A stretch of 39,990 bases of DNA from Myxococcales bacterium (lineage in GTDB: Bacteria; Myxococcota_A; Polyangia; Polyangiales; Polyangiaceae), in contig JAAFHV010000057.1 of the NCBI GenBank assembly GCA_013297655.1, positions 1 through 39,990 of the forward strand, given 5' to 3'. Below are positions 15,793 to 22,776 of the stretch, piece by piece. A model generated the notes under the pieces. The model searched no databases and was not told the DNA's origin. It saw nothing but the letters and a program-made list of their open reading frames with translations. The position numbers and the translations under genes were made by a program. How positions within the stretch are numbered: the stretch's first letter is position 1; each line of letters starts with the position of its first letter.

Positions 15793-17757
15793 ATGCAAGG
15801 GGCGCTCTCGGGACGAACCCTCGGAAGCGGCGCCTATCGTGTAGGAGCGCTGCTCGGCCAGGGGGCCATGGGCGCCGTCTACGAGGGGGTGCAAGAGGCG
15901 CTCGGCCGCGTCGTCGCCATCAAGGTGCTCCACGCCTCGCGCGGAAACCTTCGCCAAGACCAGTTCGCCCGCTTCCAGCGTGAAGCTCGCGCGGCGGCCG
16001 CCCTCGGGCACGCGAACATCGTGCAGATTACAGATTTCCAGTGGGTGGCCGGCGAGCCGCCGTTCCTGGTGATGGAGAAGCTCGTCGGGCAGTCGCTCGG
16101 GGCCGCGATCACACGGGCGGGAAAGCTCCCTGCTCAGCGTGTCGCGTTCATCGCGGCGCAGGCGCTCTCCGCTCTCCACGCTGCACATCAGGCCGGCATC
16201 GTCCACCGCGACATCAAGCCGGACAACGTGTTCCTCACCGTGATGGCGATGGTGAACGACATCGTCAAGGTCCTCGATTTCGGCGTCGCGAAGCTGCTCG
16301 ACGAGGCGCCGATCACCATGGCCGGCGCGATGGTGGGCTCGCCCGCGTACATGCCTCCCGAGCAAGCCTACGGGCGTCCGGTCGATGGCCGCGCCGACAT
16401 CTACGCGCTCGGCGCCACGATGTACCACGCGCTCTCGGGCTGCCTCCCGGTCGACGCGAAAGACGCGGCGGAGTTCCTTGCGAAGGTCGAGATCCCGGCG
16501 GTGCCGCTCGTCCAACTCGTCCCGGGGTTCGATCCCGCCCTCTCGCAGGTCGTCGCGTGCGCGATGGCCAAGCGTCCAGAAGAGCGTTTCCCGACCGCCG
16601 AGGCGATGCGCAACGCTCTGCTGCCGTGGGCGAAGCCGGCGTCGACCGCCGCGACCGACATGGCGGCGCAGATCCCGGTCCGCGCATCGATGGCGCCAGG
16701 GTTCTCCCACGGCTCGGTCGCGCCTCCGGCGTTCGCGCAGGGCTCGCAGGCAGCGCCCACGTTCGCGCAGGGCTCGCAGGCAGCGCCCACGTTCGCGCAG
16801 GGCTCGCAGGCAGCGCCCACGTTCGCGCAGGGCTCGGTCGCGCCTCCGCCGTTCGCCCAGGGCTCGCTGGGGGCGTTCGCGCCCTCCGCGGCGGCATACA
16901 CGGGGCCGCAACCTGCGTACGCCGAGGGCGCGCCAGGCTCGAGCCCAGGAGCGGGCGCGGCGTTCGGCCAGCTCTCTCACGGCGGCCACGGCCCACCGCC
17001 GCACCAAGGATTTTTGCAGGGGTCGCAAGGTGGCGGAGCTGGTTTCGCGGCGCCTGCCGCGCGCCCCGGCGCCGAGGGCGCGCCCGGTCCGCCCGCTCCT
17101 CATGCCGCGAGCGCCCCGAGCCAAACGCGGGCGGCGGTCTTCGTCGCGATCGGAGTCGGGGGCACGCTTGCGTTGCTCGCGGCGGTCGCGGTCGTGTTCC
17201 TCGCGCTCAAAAAGCCCGTCGCGCCAATCCCACCTGCAGCGACCACGACGACGACGGTCGCGAGCGCGCCCCTACCGCCCCCCGCGACGCCGCCGACGAT
17301 CCCTTCCGTGCAATACGATCCGGTGCCTCCGCCCACGCCACAGCCCACTACGCCTCAGCCCCTCTCGCGTGACGCCGGCGCGAAGCCGCAGCCCGTCGCT
17401 GATGCGGGCGCGACCGAAGCCCCGCGACGCTCGGTGGTCGCGAAGGCCGTCGTCTGCAGCGGCCCGCCACGCATGTTGGGCACCGAGTCCGGCGTCTCTA
17501 CGTTGAACCGCATGGTGCGCGATCGCTGCCTCGGCCCAGCGGCGGCGTGCCCACTCGCGTCGCCCAACGACCGCACCATCACGCGAACCTTCCTCGCCCA
17601 GCTCGATCCGCGGACACGCTCCGTCAACGCCATCGCGCCGACGAGCCGCATCCCTTGTTTCGGCTTCGATCAGTGCGTCAACGACTGCCGCGCGATGGTC
17701 ATTTTTCATCAAGTGACCGAGGGCGCCGTCCCCCTCACGTGCACGATCCAACCGTGA
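15793..17757 (+). CDS. membrane-anchored Ser/Thr kinase, tandem copy 1
   Basis: This 654-residue protein carries a complete kinase domain at 17-290: GQGAMGAVYE loop (22-31), VAIK Lys44, HRDIKPDN (Asp140), DFG (Asp162), and an activation segment ending in PPEQ in place of APE. A Pro/Ala/Gly/Gln-rich linker follows, containing repeated decapeptides (16701-16875). One transmembrane helix spans about 447-470. The C-terminal part has several cysteines (CSGPP, CLGPAAACPL, CFGFDQCVNDC) and is probably outside the cytoplasm as the sensor. The layout (kinase inside, one helix, sensor outside) is that of PknB-type receptors. An ATG at 15793 is used; an in-frame GTG at 15778 would add five residues. Its stop is 7 bp before the start of copy 2, indicating one operon. 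The ligand is unknown. Confidence 0.93.
   Translation: MQGALSGRTLGSGAYRVGALLGQGAMGAVYEGVQEALGRVVAIKVLHASRGNLRQDQFARFQREARAAAALGHANIVQITDFQWVAGEPPFLVMEKLVGQSLGAAITRAGKLPAQRVAFIAAQALSALHAAHQAGIVHRDIKPDNVFLTVMAMVNDIVKVLDFGVAKLLDEAPITMAGAMVGSPAYMPPEQAYGRPVDGRADIYALGATMYHALSGCLPVDAKDAAEFLAKVEIPAVPLVQLVPGFDPALSQVVACAMAKRPEERFPTAEAMRNALLPWAKPASTAATDMAAQIPVRASMAPGFSHGSVAPPAFAQGSQAAPTFAQGSQAAPTFAQGSQAAPTFAQGSVAPPPFAQGSLGAFAPSAAAYTGPQPAYAEGAPGSSPGAGAAFGQLSHGGHGPPPHQGFLQGSQGGGAGFAAPAARPGAEGAPGPPAPHAASAPSQTRAAVFVAIGVGGTLALLAAVAVVFLALKKPVAPIPPAATTTTTVASAPLPPPATPPTIPSVQYDPVPPPTPQPTTPQPLSRDAGAKPQPVADAGATEAPRRSVVAKAVVCSGPPRMLGTESGVSTLNRMVRDRCLGPAAACPLASPNDRTITRTFLAQLDPRTRSVNAIAPTSRIPCFGFDQCVNDCRAMVIFHQVTEGAVPLTCTIQP
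16701..16875. repeat. 30-bp tandem repeats in the linker of kinase copy 1
   Basis: Three identical 30-bp units start at 16731, 16761 and 16791, encoding FAQGSQAAPT. They are flanked by diverged units at 16701, 16821 and 16851 that encode FSHGSVAPPA, FAQGSVAPPP and FAQGSLGA. The array is in frame and lies in the disordered linker between kinase and membrane helix. The identity of the central units suggests recent expansion. Confidence 0.93.
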
Positions 17758-17764
17758 GCCTCCC

Positions 17765-19648
17765 GTGACCGCAAGAGCGCTCCAGGGGCGCCTCCTCGGA
17801 GGCGGGTATCGCATCGGCGCGCTCATCGGACAGGGCGCGATGGGCGCCGTCTACGAGGCCACGCTCGAGCGCCTCGGGCGTCCCGTCGCCGTAAAGCTCT
17901 TGCTCGGGAGCCAAGGACCGCTCCCTCCCGATCAGGTGCAAAGGTTCGAGCGGGAGGCCCGGTCTGCGGCCGCTCTCGGGCACCCGAACATCGTGCAAGT
18001 GACTGATTTTCAATGGCTTCCAGGCGAGCCGCCCGTTCTCGTGATGGAGCGCCTCCCGGGCGAGTCGCTCGGCGCGATGCTCGAACGGGTGGGCGCGCTG
18101 CCAGTGGAGCTTGCGTGCTTTCTCGCGACGCAAATTTTGGACGCGCTCTCCGCCGCCCACCAGGCGGGGATCGTTCACCGCGACATCAAGCCAGACAACG
18201 TGTGCCTCGTCCCGATGGGGGCAGGGGTGTACCTCGCGAAGGTCGTCGATTTCGGCGTCGCGAAGCTTACCGGTGAGGCCCCGATCACCTCTCGCGGCAC
18301 GATGGTCGGCACCCCCGCGTACATGGCGCCAGAGCAAGCTACCGGGCAACCGGTCGACGCTCGAACCGATGTGTACGCGGTCGGCGCCACGCTCTACCAC
18401 GTGCTCTCGGGTCGCCTCCCGATCGACCCGAACACCCCGATCGACAGGGTCATCGAACAGATCACGCGGGTGTCTCCACCTCCGCTCACGCAGCTCGTGG
18501 CGGGCATCGATCCCCAGCTCTCCGCGATCGTCGCGCGCGCGATGGCGAAGGACATTCACGCGCGATTTCCGACCGCGGAGGCGTTTCGTGTCTCGCTCGC
18601 ACCGTTCGTCCGCGCGTCCCCCTCGTCGTCCACGCGTTCCGTCCCGTCGCACCTCGCGCGCTCGGTAGGGCCTGGCTCGGGCGGGCCCCCGATGGGCCCA
18701 CCTCCCGGCGCGCCGATTGCCCCGTACGCCGCTGGCGTGCCCGGTCACTCTCCAGCGACTTCACCGTCGCCGGGCGGGTGGGCGCCGTCAGGAATCGGGC
18801 CCCCGGCACCGATGGCTCCGCCGGCCGCGCCGTACGCGCCGGTCGTGCAAGGCCAGACGCCGCTGACCGCGCCATCGCCCGGGCTCTTGCTCGGGCCTCC
18901 CGCGGGCGGGCAGACGGGCCAGCCGCCCGCGCTCCCGATCATGGCCGCGCCGGTCGCGCCGCCGTCTTCGCGCGGCCCAGCGATCGCCGCGGTGATCGTC
19001 GGTCTCGTGCTGCTCGCGGCCGTCGTAGGCGTGGTGCTCTATCTTTCGTTCGCGAACGACGACGCGCCGCCGAGCCAAGCCGCCAAGTCCAAGCCCGCCG
19101 CGAGCGCCCCCGCGAACGCGCTGGTGACCCCGAGCGCGACGACCGATCCCGACGCCCCGGTCCCTTCGGGCAGCGCGTCGCCAGGGGCGATCCCGAACGG
19201 CCCGAGGACCGTGAAAAGAGACGCAGGACCCGACGACGCTGGGCCCCCCGCGCTGACCGTCGTCGACGCGGCGGCCCCGCTCGCGACGACCCGCGTGATG
19301 CGGCGCACGAGCGCGAACATGAGCCCGTTCGGATCGCAGGGCATGTCGGCGATCGCCGCGGTCGACGCGCAGATGGCGTTGTTTCGGCCGTGCGCGCAGA
19401 CGGCGTGCGTGCGCACCGACAAGGTCGTACGCGACGAGCCCTACCTCACGGTCGACGTGAGGCTCGGTACGGACACGAACGGCGACGCGAAGCCGGCCGG
19501 GTTCGCCCCGCTGCTGCCCCCTGGCCCGGCGTGCCCGATGTTCGAGCAGTGCATCACGCGCAAGCTCGCGGGCTTGAAGCTCCCGAAGGCGGAGAAGGTC
19601 GGAGTCGCGACCTTCTCACTCGAGGTCGTGGAGCGCACCGTCAAGTAG
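17765..19648 (+). CDS. membrane-anchored Ser/Thr kinase, tandem copy 2
   Basis: This 627-residue paralogue of the preceding gene has kinase motifs at identical positions: GQGAMGAVYE (22-31), VAVK Lys44 and HRDIKPDN with Asp140. Next come DFG, then APEQ closing the activation segment. A Pro/Ser/Gly-rich linker, a single transmembrane helix (about 406-428) and a C-terminal domain of about 200 residues follow. The latter contains paired cysteines (RPCAQTACV, CPMFEQC) and ends in strands like a small extracytoplasmic sensor. The linkers and sensors of the two copies differ clearly, so after duplication the kinase part was conserved while the input part diverged. The start is a GTG at 17765, 7 bp after the stop of copy 1. 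Probably co-transcribed with copy 1. Confidence 0.92.
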   Translation: MTARALQGRLLGGGYRIGALIGQGAMGAVYEATLERLGRPVAVKLLLGSQGPLPPDQVQRFEREARSAAALGHPNIVQVTDFQWLPGEPPVLVMERLPGESLGAMLERVGALPVELACFLATQILDALSAAHQAGIVHRDIKPDNVCLVPMGAGVYLAKVVDFGVAKLTGEAPITSRGTMVGTPAYMAPEQATGQPVDARTDVYAVGATLYHVLSGRLPIDPNTPIDRVIEQITRVSPPPLTQLVAGIDPQLSAIVARAMAKDIHARFPTAEAFRVSLAPFVRASPSSSTRSVPSHLARSVGPGSGGPPMGPPPGAPIAPYAAGVPGHSPATSPSPGGWAPSGIGPPAPMAPPAAPYAPVVQGQTPLTAPSPGLLLGPPAGGQTGQPPALPIMAAPVAPPSSRGPAIAAVIVGLVLLAAVVGVVLYLSFANDDAPPSQAAKSKPAASAPANALVTPSATTDPDAPVPSGSASPGAIPNGPRTVKRDAGPDDAGPPALTVVDAAAPLATTRVMRRTSANMSPFGSQGMSAIAAVDAQMALFRPCAQTACVRTDKVVRDEPYLTVDVRLGTDTNGDAKPAGFAPLLPPGPACPMFEQCITRKLAGLKLPKAEKVGVATFSLEVVERTVK

Positions 19649-19716
19649 CCAAAAAGGCCAATTTATCTCGTAGAATCGAGCGCTTGCCAAATGTGCCACG
19701 TGGCCTCGTGCCCCGC

Positions 19717-21207
19717 TCAGCGCGCGGAGCGGACGACGACCTCGTGGCCGCCGGCTCCGCCGCATGGGATCACGATTGGACCTTTGCCTTCGGCGGCCAG
19801 GCCCTTGCCATCGCACGTGACGGAGAGCGCCCCGGAGAGGCGCCCGGTGCTCACCACGTTCTTCACGGAGTCGCCGGTCGCGCCTTCGACGCCTTCGAAG
19901 GAGAACACGAGCTTCTGTTCGGCGCGATCGTAGGTCGTCTTGCCGAGCCTGCCGGCGACCCGTTCGAGGCGCATGCGGGTGAGGGCCGTGATGACCGAGG
20001 GCCGCTCCGCCCAACGGTCGAAGGTGCGATCGTAAAGGCCCCAAGCGCCTTGGCTGTCTTCCTTCCAGAGCCAAAAGAACGACGAAGCGTGCACCTCGTC
20101 TTGGAGCTCGCTCTGGAACGCGACGTAGTCGGCGAAGCGAGGGCTCGTCGGCGAAAATCCGAACTCGCCCACCACGAGCGGCGTGCCCCACGCCTGCGCC
20201 TCGAGGCTCGCGTTCTCGTTCGAGGGCCGCAGCGTCTCCTTCGTCATCGCCGCGATCGACGACTCGGTTCCGGTGAACGCCAGCGTGTACACGTGCGGCG
20301 CGTACACCGTGCCTGGCCCGAGCGGCTTCGCAGGGATGCTCGCGCGATCGGTGAGGTTGCGCACCGCCGACGGCTCGAAAAAGACGAGCATCTTCGGGGC
20401 GACTGCGCGCACCGCCGCGACGATCTCGTTGTGGAAAACGTCGAGCGCGGCCTCCGTCGCGAGCGGCTCGTTGAACGCCTCGATCCCGACGACCGCCGGA
20501 TCGTTCGCGAACCGCTTCGCGACCTCGCGCGTGGCGTTCGCGAACCGCGTGCGCAAACGCGCGCCGTCTTGGGTCGGGCCGAAGAACGTCTCGAACGCGT
20601 CCGCGACCGGCTTCGAGAGCCGCCGCGCCTCGAGGTCGAGGAGGGGCCCTTGCAGCTTCGCGGGCGGCGCCGGGACGATCGCCCAATACGGCGCGCCATC
20701 TTCGCCAATTTCCTTCGAGTACGCGTCTTGGTGCATGTCGAGCAGCACGTAGAGATCGGCCGCCCGCGCGAGCGCCACCACCTCCGCGATGCGATCGAGG
20801 TACGGCGCCGAGAAGCCTCCTGTCTCCGTGGGCTCGAGCCCGGACCAGTTCAGCGGGAGCCGGAGCGCGTTGAAGCCGACGCTCCGCATGTTGGTCGCGT
20901 CTGCCGCGGTAAACTCGGGGATCGGCTCGAGCGCGGTGCGGCCGTCGTCGAAGGTGACGTCGAAGAGACCGCTCACCCGCGCGTTCACGCCATGAAGGAA
21001 GACCTCCCGTCCGCTCGCGTCGACGAACGCGCCGCAGCGGATCGAGAGCGGAGCGCCGTCGAAGGGCTCTCCGCGGCACGCCGGCACCTCGACGACCTTC
21101 TCGGCCGCCTTCGTCGGGGTCGACGAGCAGCCTCCCTCGGCGACGAGACACGCCATCACCACCACCATCGCGGTCGCAGACGACACACGCCCGAGTCTCT
21201 TCTTCAC
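19717..21207 (-). CDS. GH5-family glycoside hydrolase, endoglycoceramidase-like lipoprotein
   Basis: This 496-residue enzyme has an N-terminal signal segment (KKR then a hydrophobic run) ending at Cys27 in EGGCSS, a plausible but non-ideal lipobox. The (beta/alpha)8 barrel of family GH5 shows FLHGVNA (70-76), FNALRLPLNW, LLDMHQDAYS (155-164), then EAFNEP with the acid/base Glu near 248, and VVGEFGF with the nucleophile Glu near 347. HQDAYS followed by EDGAP resembles endoglycoceramidases, which cut the link between glycan and ceramide in glycosphingolipids; other beta-glucosidic substrates remain possible. A C-terminal beta-rich domain follows (about 400-496). The GTG start has a perfect AGGAGG at 5-6 nt spacing. 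It would act outside the cytoplasm and converges on kinase copy 2. Confidence 0.87.
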   Translation of the reverse strand: MKKRLGRVSSATAMVVVMACLVAEGGCSSTPTKAAEKVVEVPACRGEPFDGAPLSIRCGAFVDASGREVFLHGVNARVSGLFDVTFDDGRTALEPIPEFTAADATNMRSVGFNALRLPLNWSGLEPTETGGFSAPYLDRIAEVVALARAADLYVLLDMHQDAYSKEIGEDGAPYWAIVPAPPAKLQGPLLDLEARRLSKPVADAFETFFGPTQDGARLRTRFANATREVAKRFANDPAVVGIEAFNEPLATEAALDVFHNEIVAAVRAVAPKMLVFFEPSAVRNLTDRASIPAKPLGPGTVYAPHVYTLAFTGTESSIAAMTKETLRPSNENASLEAQAWGTPLVVGEFGFSPTSPRFADYVAFQSELQDEVHASSFFWLWKEDSQGAWGLYDRTFDRWAERPSVITALTRMRLERVAGRLGKTTYDRAEQKLVFSFEGVEGATGDSVKNVVSTGRLSGALSVTCDGKGLAAEGKGPIVIPCGGAGGHEVVVRSAR

Positions 21208-21268
21208 GACCGCCTCCTATGGATCTTCACGCAGCATGACGTGCCTCGTTCGTGCATGCACTCGGTGC

Positions 21269-22009
21269 TCACTTGAAGCCAGACAGGTGCACCACGAACC
21301 ACTCGCCGCGCCACGAGATGAGCGACTTCACCTCGAAGCTTCGCTCTTTTCCGTCCGCTTCGAAGCGCAGGTGGCTGCCGTAGACTCGGAAATACCCAAT
21401 TTTGTTGGTCTCTTCGTCCACCTCGACCCAGCGTCCGCCCGCCTCGGGCACCTCCATCCGCACGAGCTTGGCGCTCTCGGGGCTCTCGCCGAGGCGCTTG
21501 TGGAGGGCGTGGATGTCGCGCGAATACGCGGCCACGAGCCGGTGCTTCCAGTCCGACTCCGGGCGCGGGATTCCCTTCACCTGCTGGTACGCCTTGACCG
21601 GAAAAAAGAAGGGCAGGGCGAGGTCCGGGTCGTCTTTTTGAATCGCGTTCCACAAGGCCGTCACCCGCGCGTCGAACGCGGCGCCTTCCGCCTTCGGCTT
21701 GTCGCGGGTCTGGGGGAGAGCGGACGAGTCTTCCGCCGCGGCGCTCGCGGAGGGCGCGGCGCTCACGGGCCCGGAGGCATCGGAAGTCGCGGTCGTCGCC
21801 GGTGCCGTCGCGCTCGGGATCACGAGGGGCGCCGCGCTCCCCGGGAGCGGCGCGACCGACGGGCTCGCGCCACCGAGGTCCGGCTGAGGAGGCTCGGCGC
21901 GCGAGCAACCGACGAGAACGAGGGCGACGAGAGAGACCGCGGATCGCACCCAGCTCGTATACCCCGCCGCCTTCGCACGAGGCGACTCTGTAAGCTCTCC
22001 CGCCCCCAT
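21269..22009 (-). CDS. lipoprotein with Ala/Pro/Ser-rich linker and small C-terminal domain
   Basis: This 246-residue protein has a hydrophobic segment ending in LVGC with Cys35 as lipidation site, then a low-complexity Ala/Pro/Ser/Thr linker to about 105. A folded region follows (about 110-246) with aromatic-rich helices (LALPFFFPVKAYQQ) and final beta strands that end in FVVHLSGFK. This could be an NTF2-like or similar small alpha/beta domain, but I do not recognise it firmly. A longer frame exists upstream, but the ATG at 22007-22009 has GGGAG 7 nt ahead and gives a normal signal peptide; a GTG at 21949 would leave too little upstream of the hydrophobic stretch. It lies 61 bp before the GH5 gene on the same strand, so both envelope proteins may share a transcript. 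Confidence 0.8.
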   Translation of the reverse strand: MGAGELTESPRAKAAGYTSWVRSAVSLVALVLVGCSRAEPPQPDLGGASPSVAPLPGSAAPLVIPSATAPATTATSDASGPVSAAPSASAAAEDSSALPQTRDKPKAEGAAFDARVTALWNAIQKDDPDLALPFFFPVKAYQQVKGIPRPESDWKHRLVAAYSRDIHALHKRLGESPESAKLVRMEVPEAGGRWVEVDEETNKIGYFRVYGSHLRFEADGKERSFEVKSLISWRGEWFVVHLSGFK

Positions 22010-22112
22010 GCGTTCGCTCCCGTGGCCACCGCCGGCGCGTTTCGCGCGGGCAGTTTTCGCGTGAGAACAAGCGAAAGTCTGTAAGATGCGGGGGCTTTTG
22101 GAGGAGAGAATC

Positions 22113-22541
22113 ATGCGCAGAGCTTTCGTCGCCGTCCTTGCCTTCGTCGTGGTCCCGGTCCTGTCGACCGCGTGCAAAAGGGACGACGTCCCGCCGAACG
22201 TGCCGCCCGGAGGCAGCGCCTACCCGAACCAGCCCGGTTACCCGAACCAGCCCGGTTATCCGCCTCCCGGCCAGCCTGGCAACGCGCCCCCCGGTCAGCC
22301 GATGCCCGGTCAGCCGGTGCCTGGTCAGCCGATGCCTGGTCAGCAGGGCGGAACCATGGCGGTGCCCGGTCCGCAGGCGCTCGCGTGCACGAACGACTCT
22401 CCCTGCATGTCTCACAAGTGCAACGTGCAGTACGGCAAGTGCGCGTTCCCGTGCGAGTCCGACTTCGACTGCCAGCCCGCGTTCGGCTGCGTGAAAGGTC
22501 CGCTCGGCGCCGCGTGCCTCCCCAAAATGCCCGGGCAGTGA
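22113..22541 (+). CDS. small lipoprotein with Pro-Gly-Gln repeats and Cys-rich C terminus
   Basis: This 142-residue protein has a signal peptide MRRAFVAVLAFVVVPVLSTAC, with LSTAC as lipobox. Residues 30-80 are a Pro/Gly/Gln/Asn-rich segment made of short repeats (YPNQPG twice, then several PGQPM/V units), extended and probably spanning a cell-wall or periplasmic distance. The last 55 residues hold eight cysteines in a pattern (CxxxxxC, CxxxxxxxC, CxxxxxxxxC, CxxxxxxxxxxC) seen in small disulphide-bonded domains of myxobacterial secreted proteins. No enzymatic motif is present. GGAGGAG lies close before the ATG at 22113, which is preferred over a more upstream frame start at 22086. It is followed by a strong terminator, so it ends its transcript. 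Confidence 0.85.
   Translation: MRRAFVAVLAFVVVPVLSTACKRDDVPPNVPPGGSAYPNQPGYPNQPGYPPPGQPGNAPPGQPMPGQPVPGQPMPGQQGGTMAVPGPQALACTNDSPCMSHKCNVQYGKCAFPCESDFDCQPAFGCVKGPLGAACLPKMPGQ
22221..22343. repeat. short in-frame repeats in the Pro-rich lipoprotein gene
   Basis: An 18-bp unit is repeated exactly at 22221-22238 and 22239-22256 (encoding YPNQPG). From about 22290 to 22343, 15-bp units encoding PGQPM or PGQPV are repeated about three and a half times with a few third-position changes. Confidence 0.85.
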
Positions 22542-22578
22542 TTCCGATCCGACGCTCCTGCCACGCGCGGAGGTCACG

Positions 22579-22611
22579 AACGGCGTCCTTCGAGGCGCCG
22601 TTTTTCGTTTT
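22579..22611 (+). terminator. Rho-independent terminator of the Pro-rich lipoprotein gene
   Basis: AACGGCG (22579-22585) pairs with CGCCGTT (22596-22602), extended inward by T-G and C-G pairs around CTTCGA. It is followed by TTTTTCGTTTT. It lies 38 nt after the stop codon. Confidence 0.88.
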
Positions 22612-22657
22612 GTCCGAAAAAACAGGGGAATTTTCGCAGGTGCGCCGGCGCGTAAAT

Positions 22658-22679
22658 CCGTGGAATTTTCCCACCACGG
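22658..22679. promoter_or_regulatory. inverted repeat upstream of the kinase-TPR gene, possible operator
   Basis: CCGTGG (22658-22663) and CCACGG (22674-22679) form a perfect 6-bp inverted repeat around an AT-rich spacer. The 9-mer GGAATTTTC occurs within it (22662-22670) and again 35 bp upstream (22627-22635). It is located about 100 bp before the ATG. A regulatory role is only suggested by position and base composition. Confidence 0.25.
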
Positions 22680-22776
22680 CGTCGAACTTCGTTAAGCTCC
22701 GCCGCCCGCGAAACCTTCTTTCTCGAAGACTTGCGGAACTTCACCCCACGCCACGCACGGCGGGGCAAGGAGCCTC

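Noticed and set aside
19649-19716. Terminator between kinase copy 2 and the GH5 gene
   Set aside because: Only short 4-5 bp complementary segments with long loops were found; not convincing.
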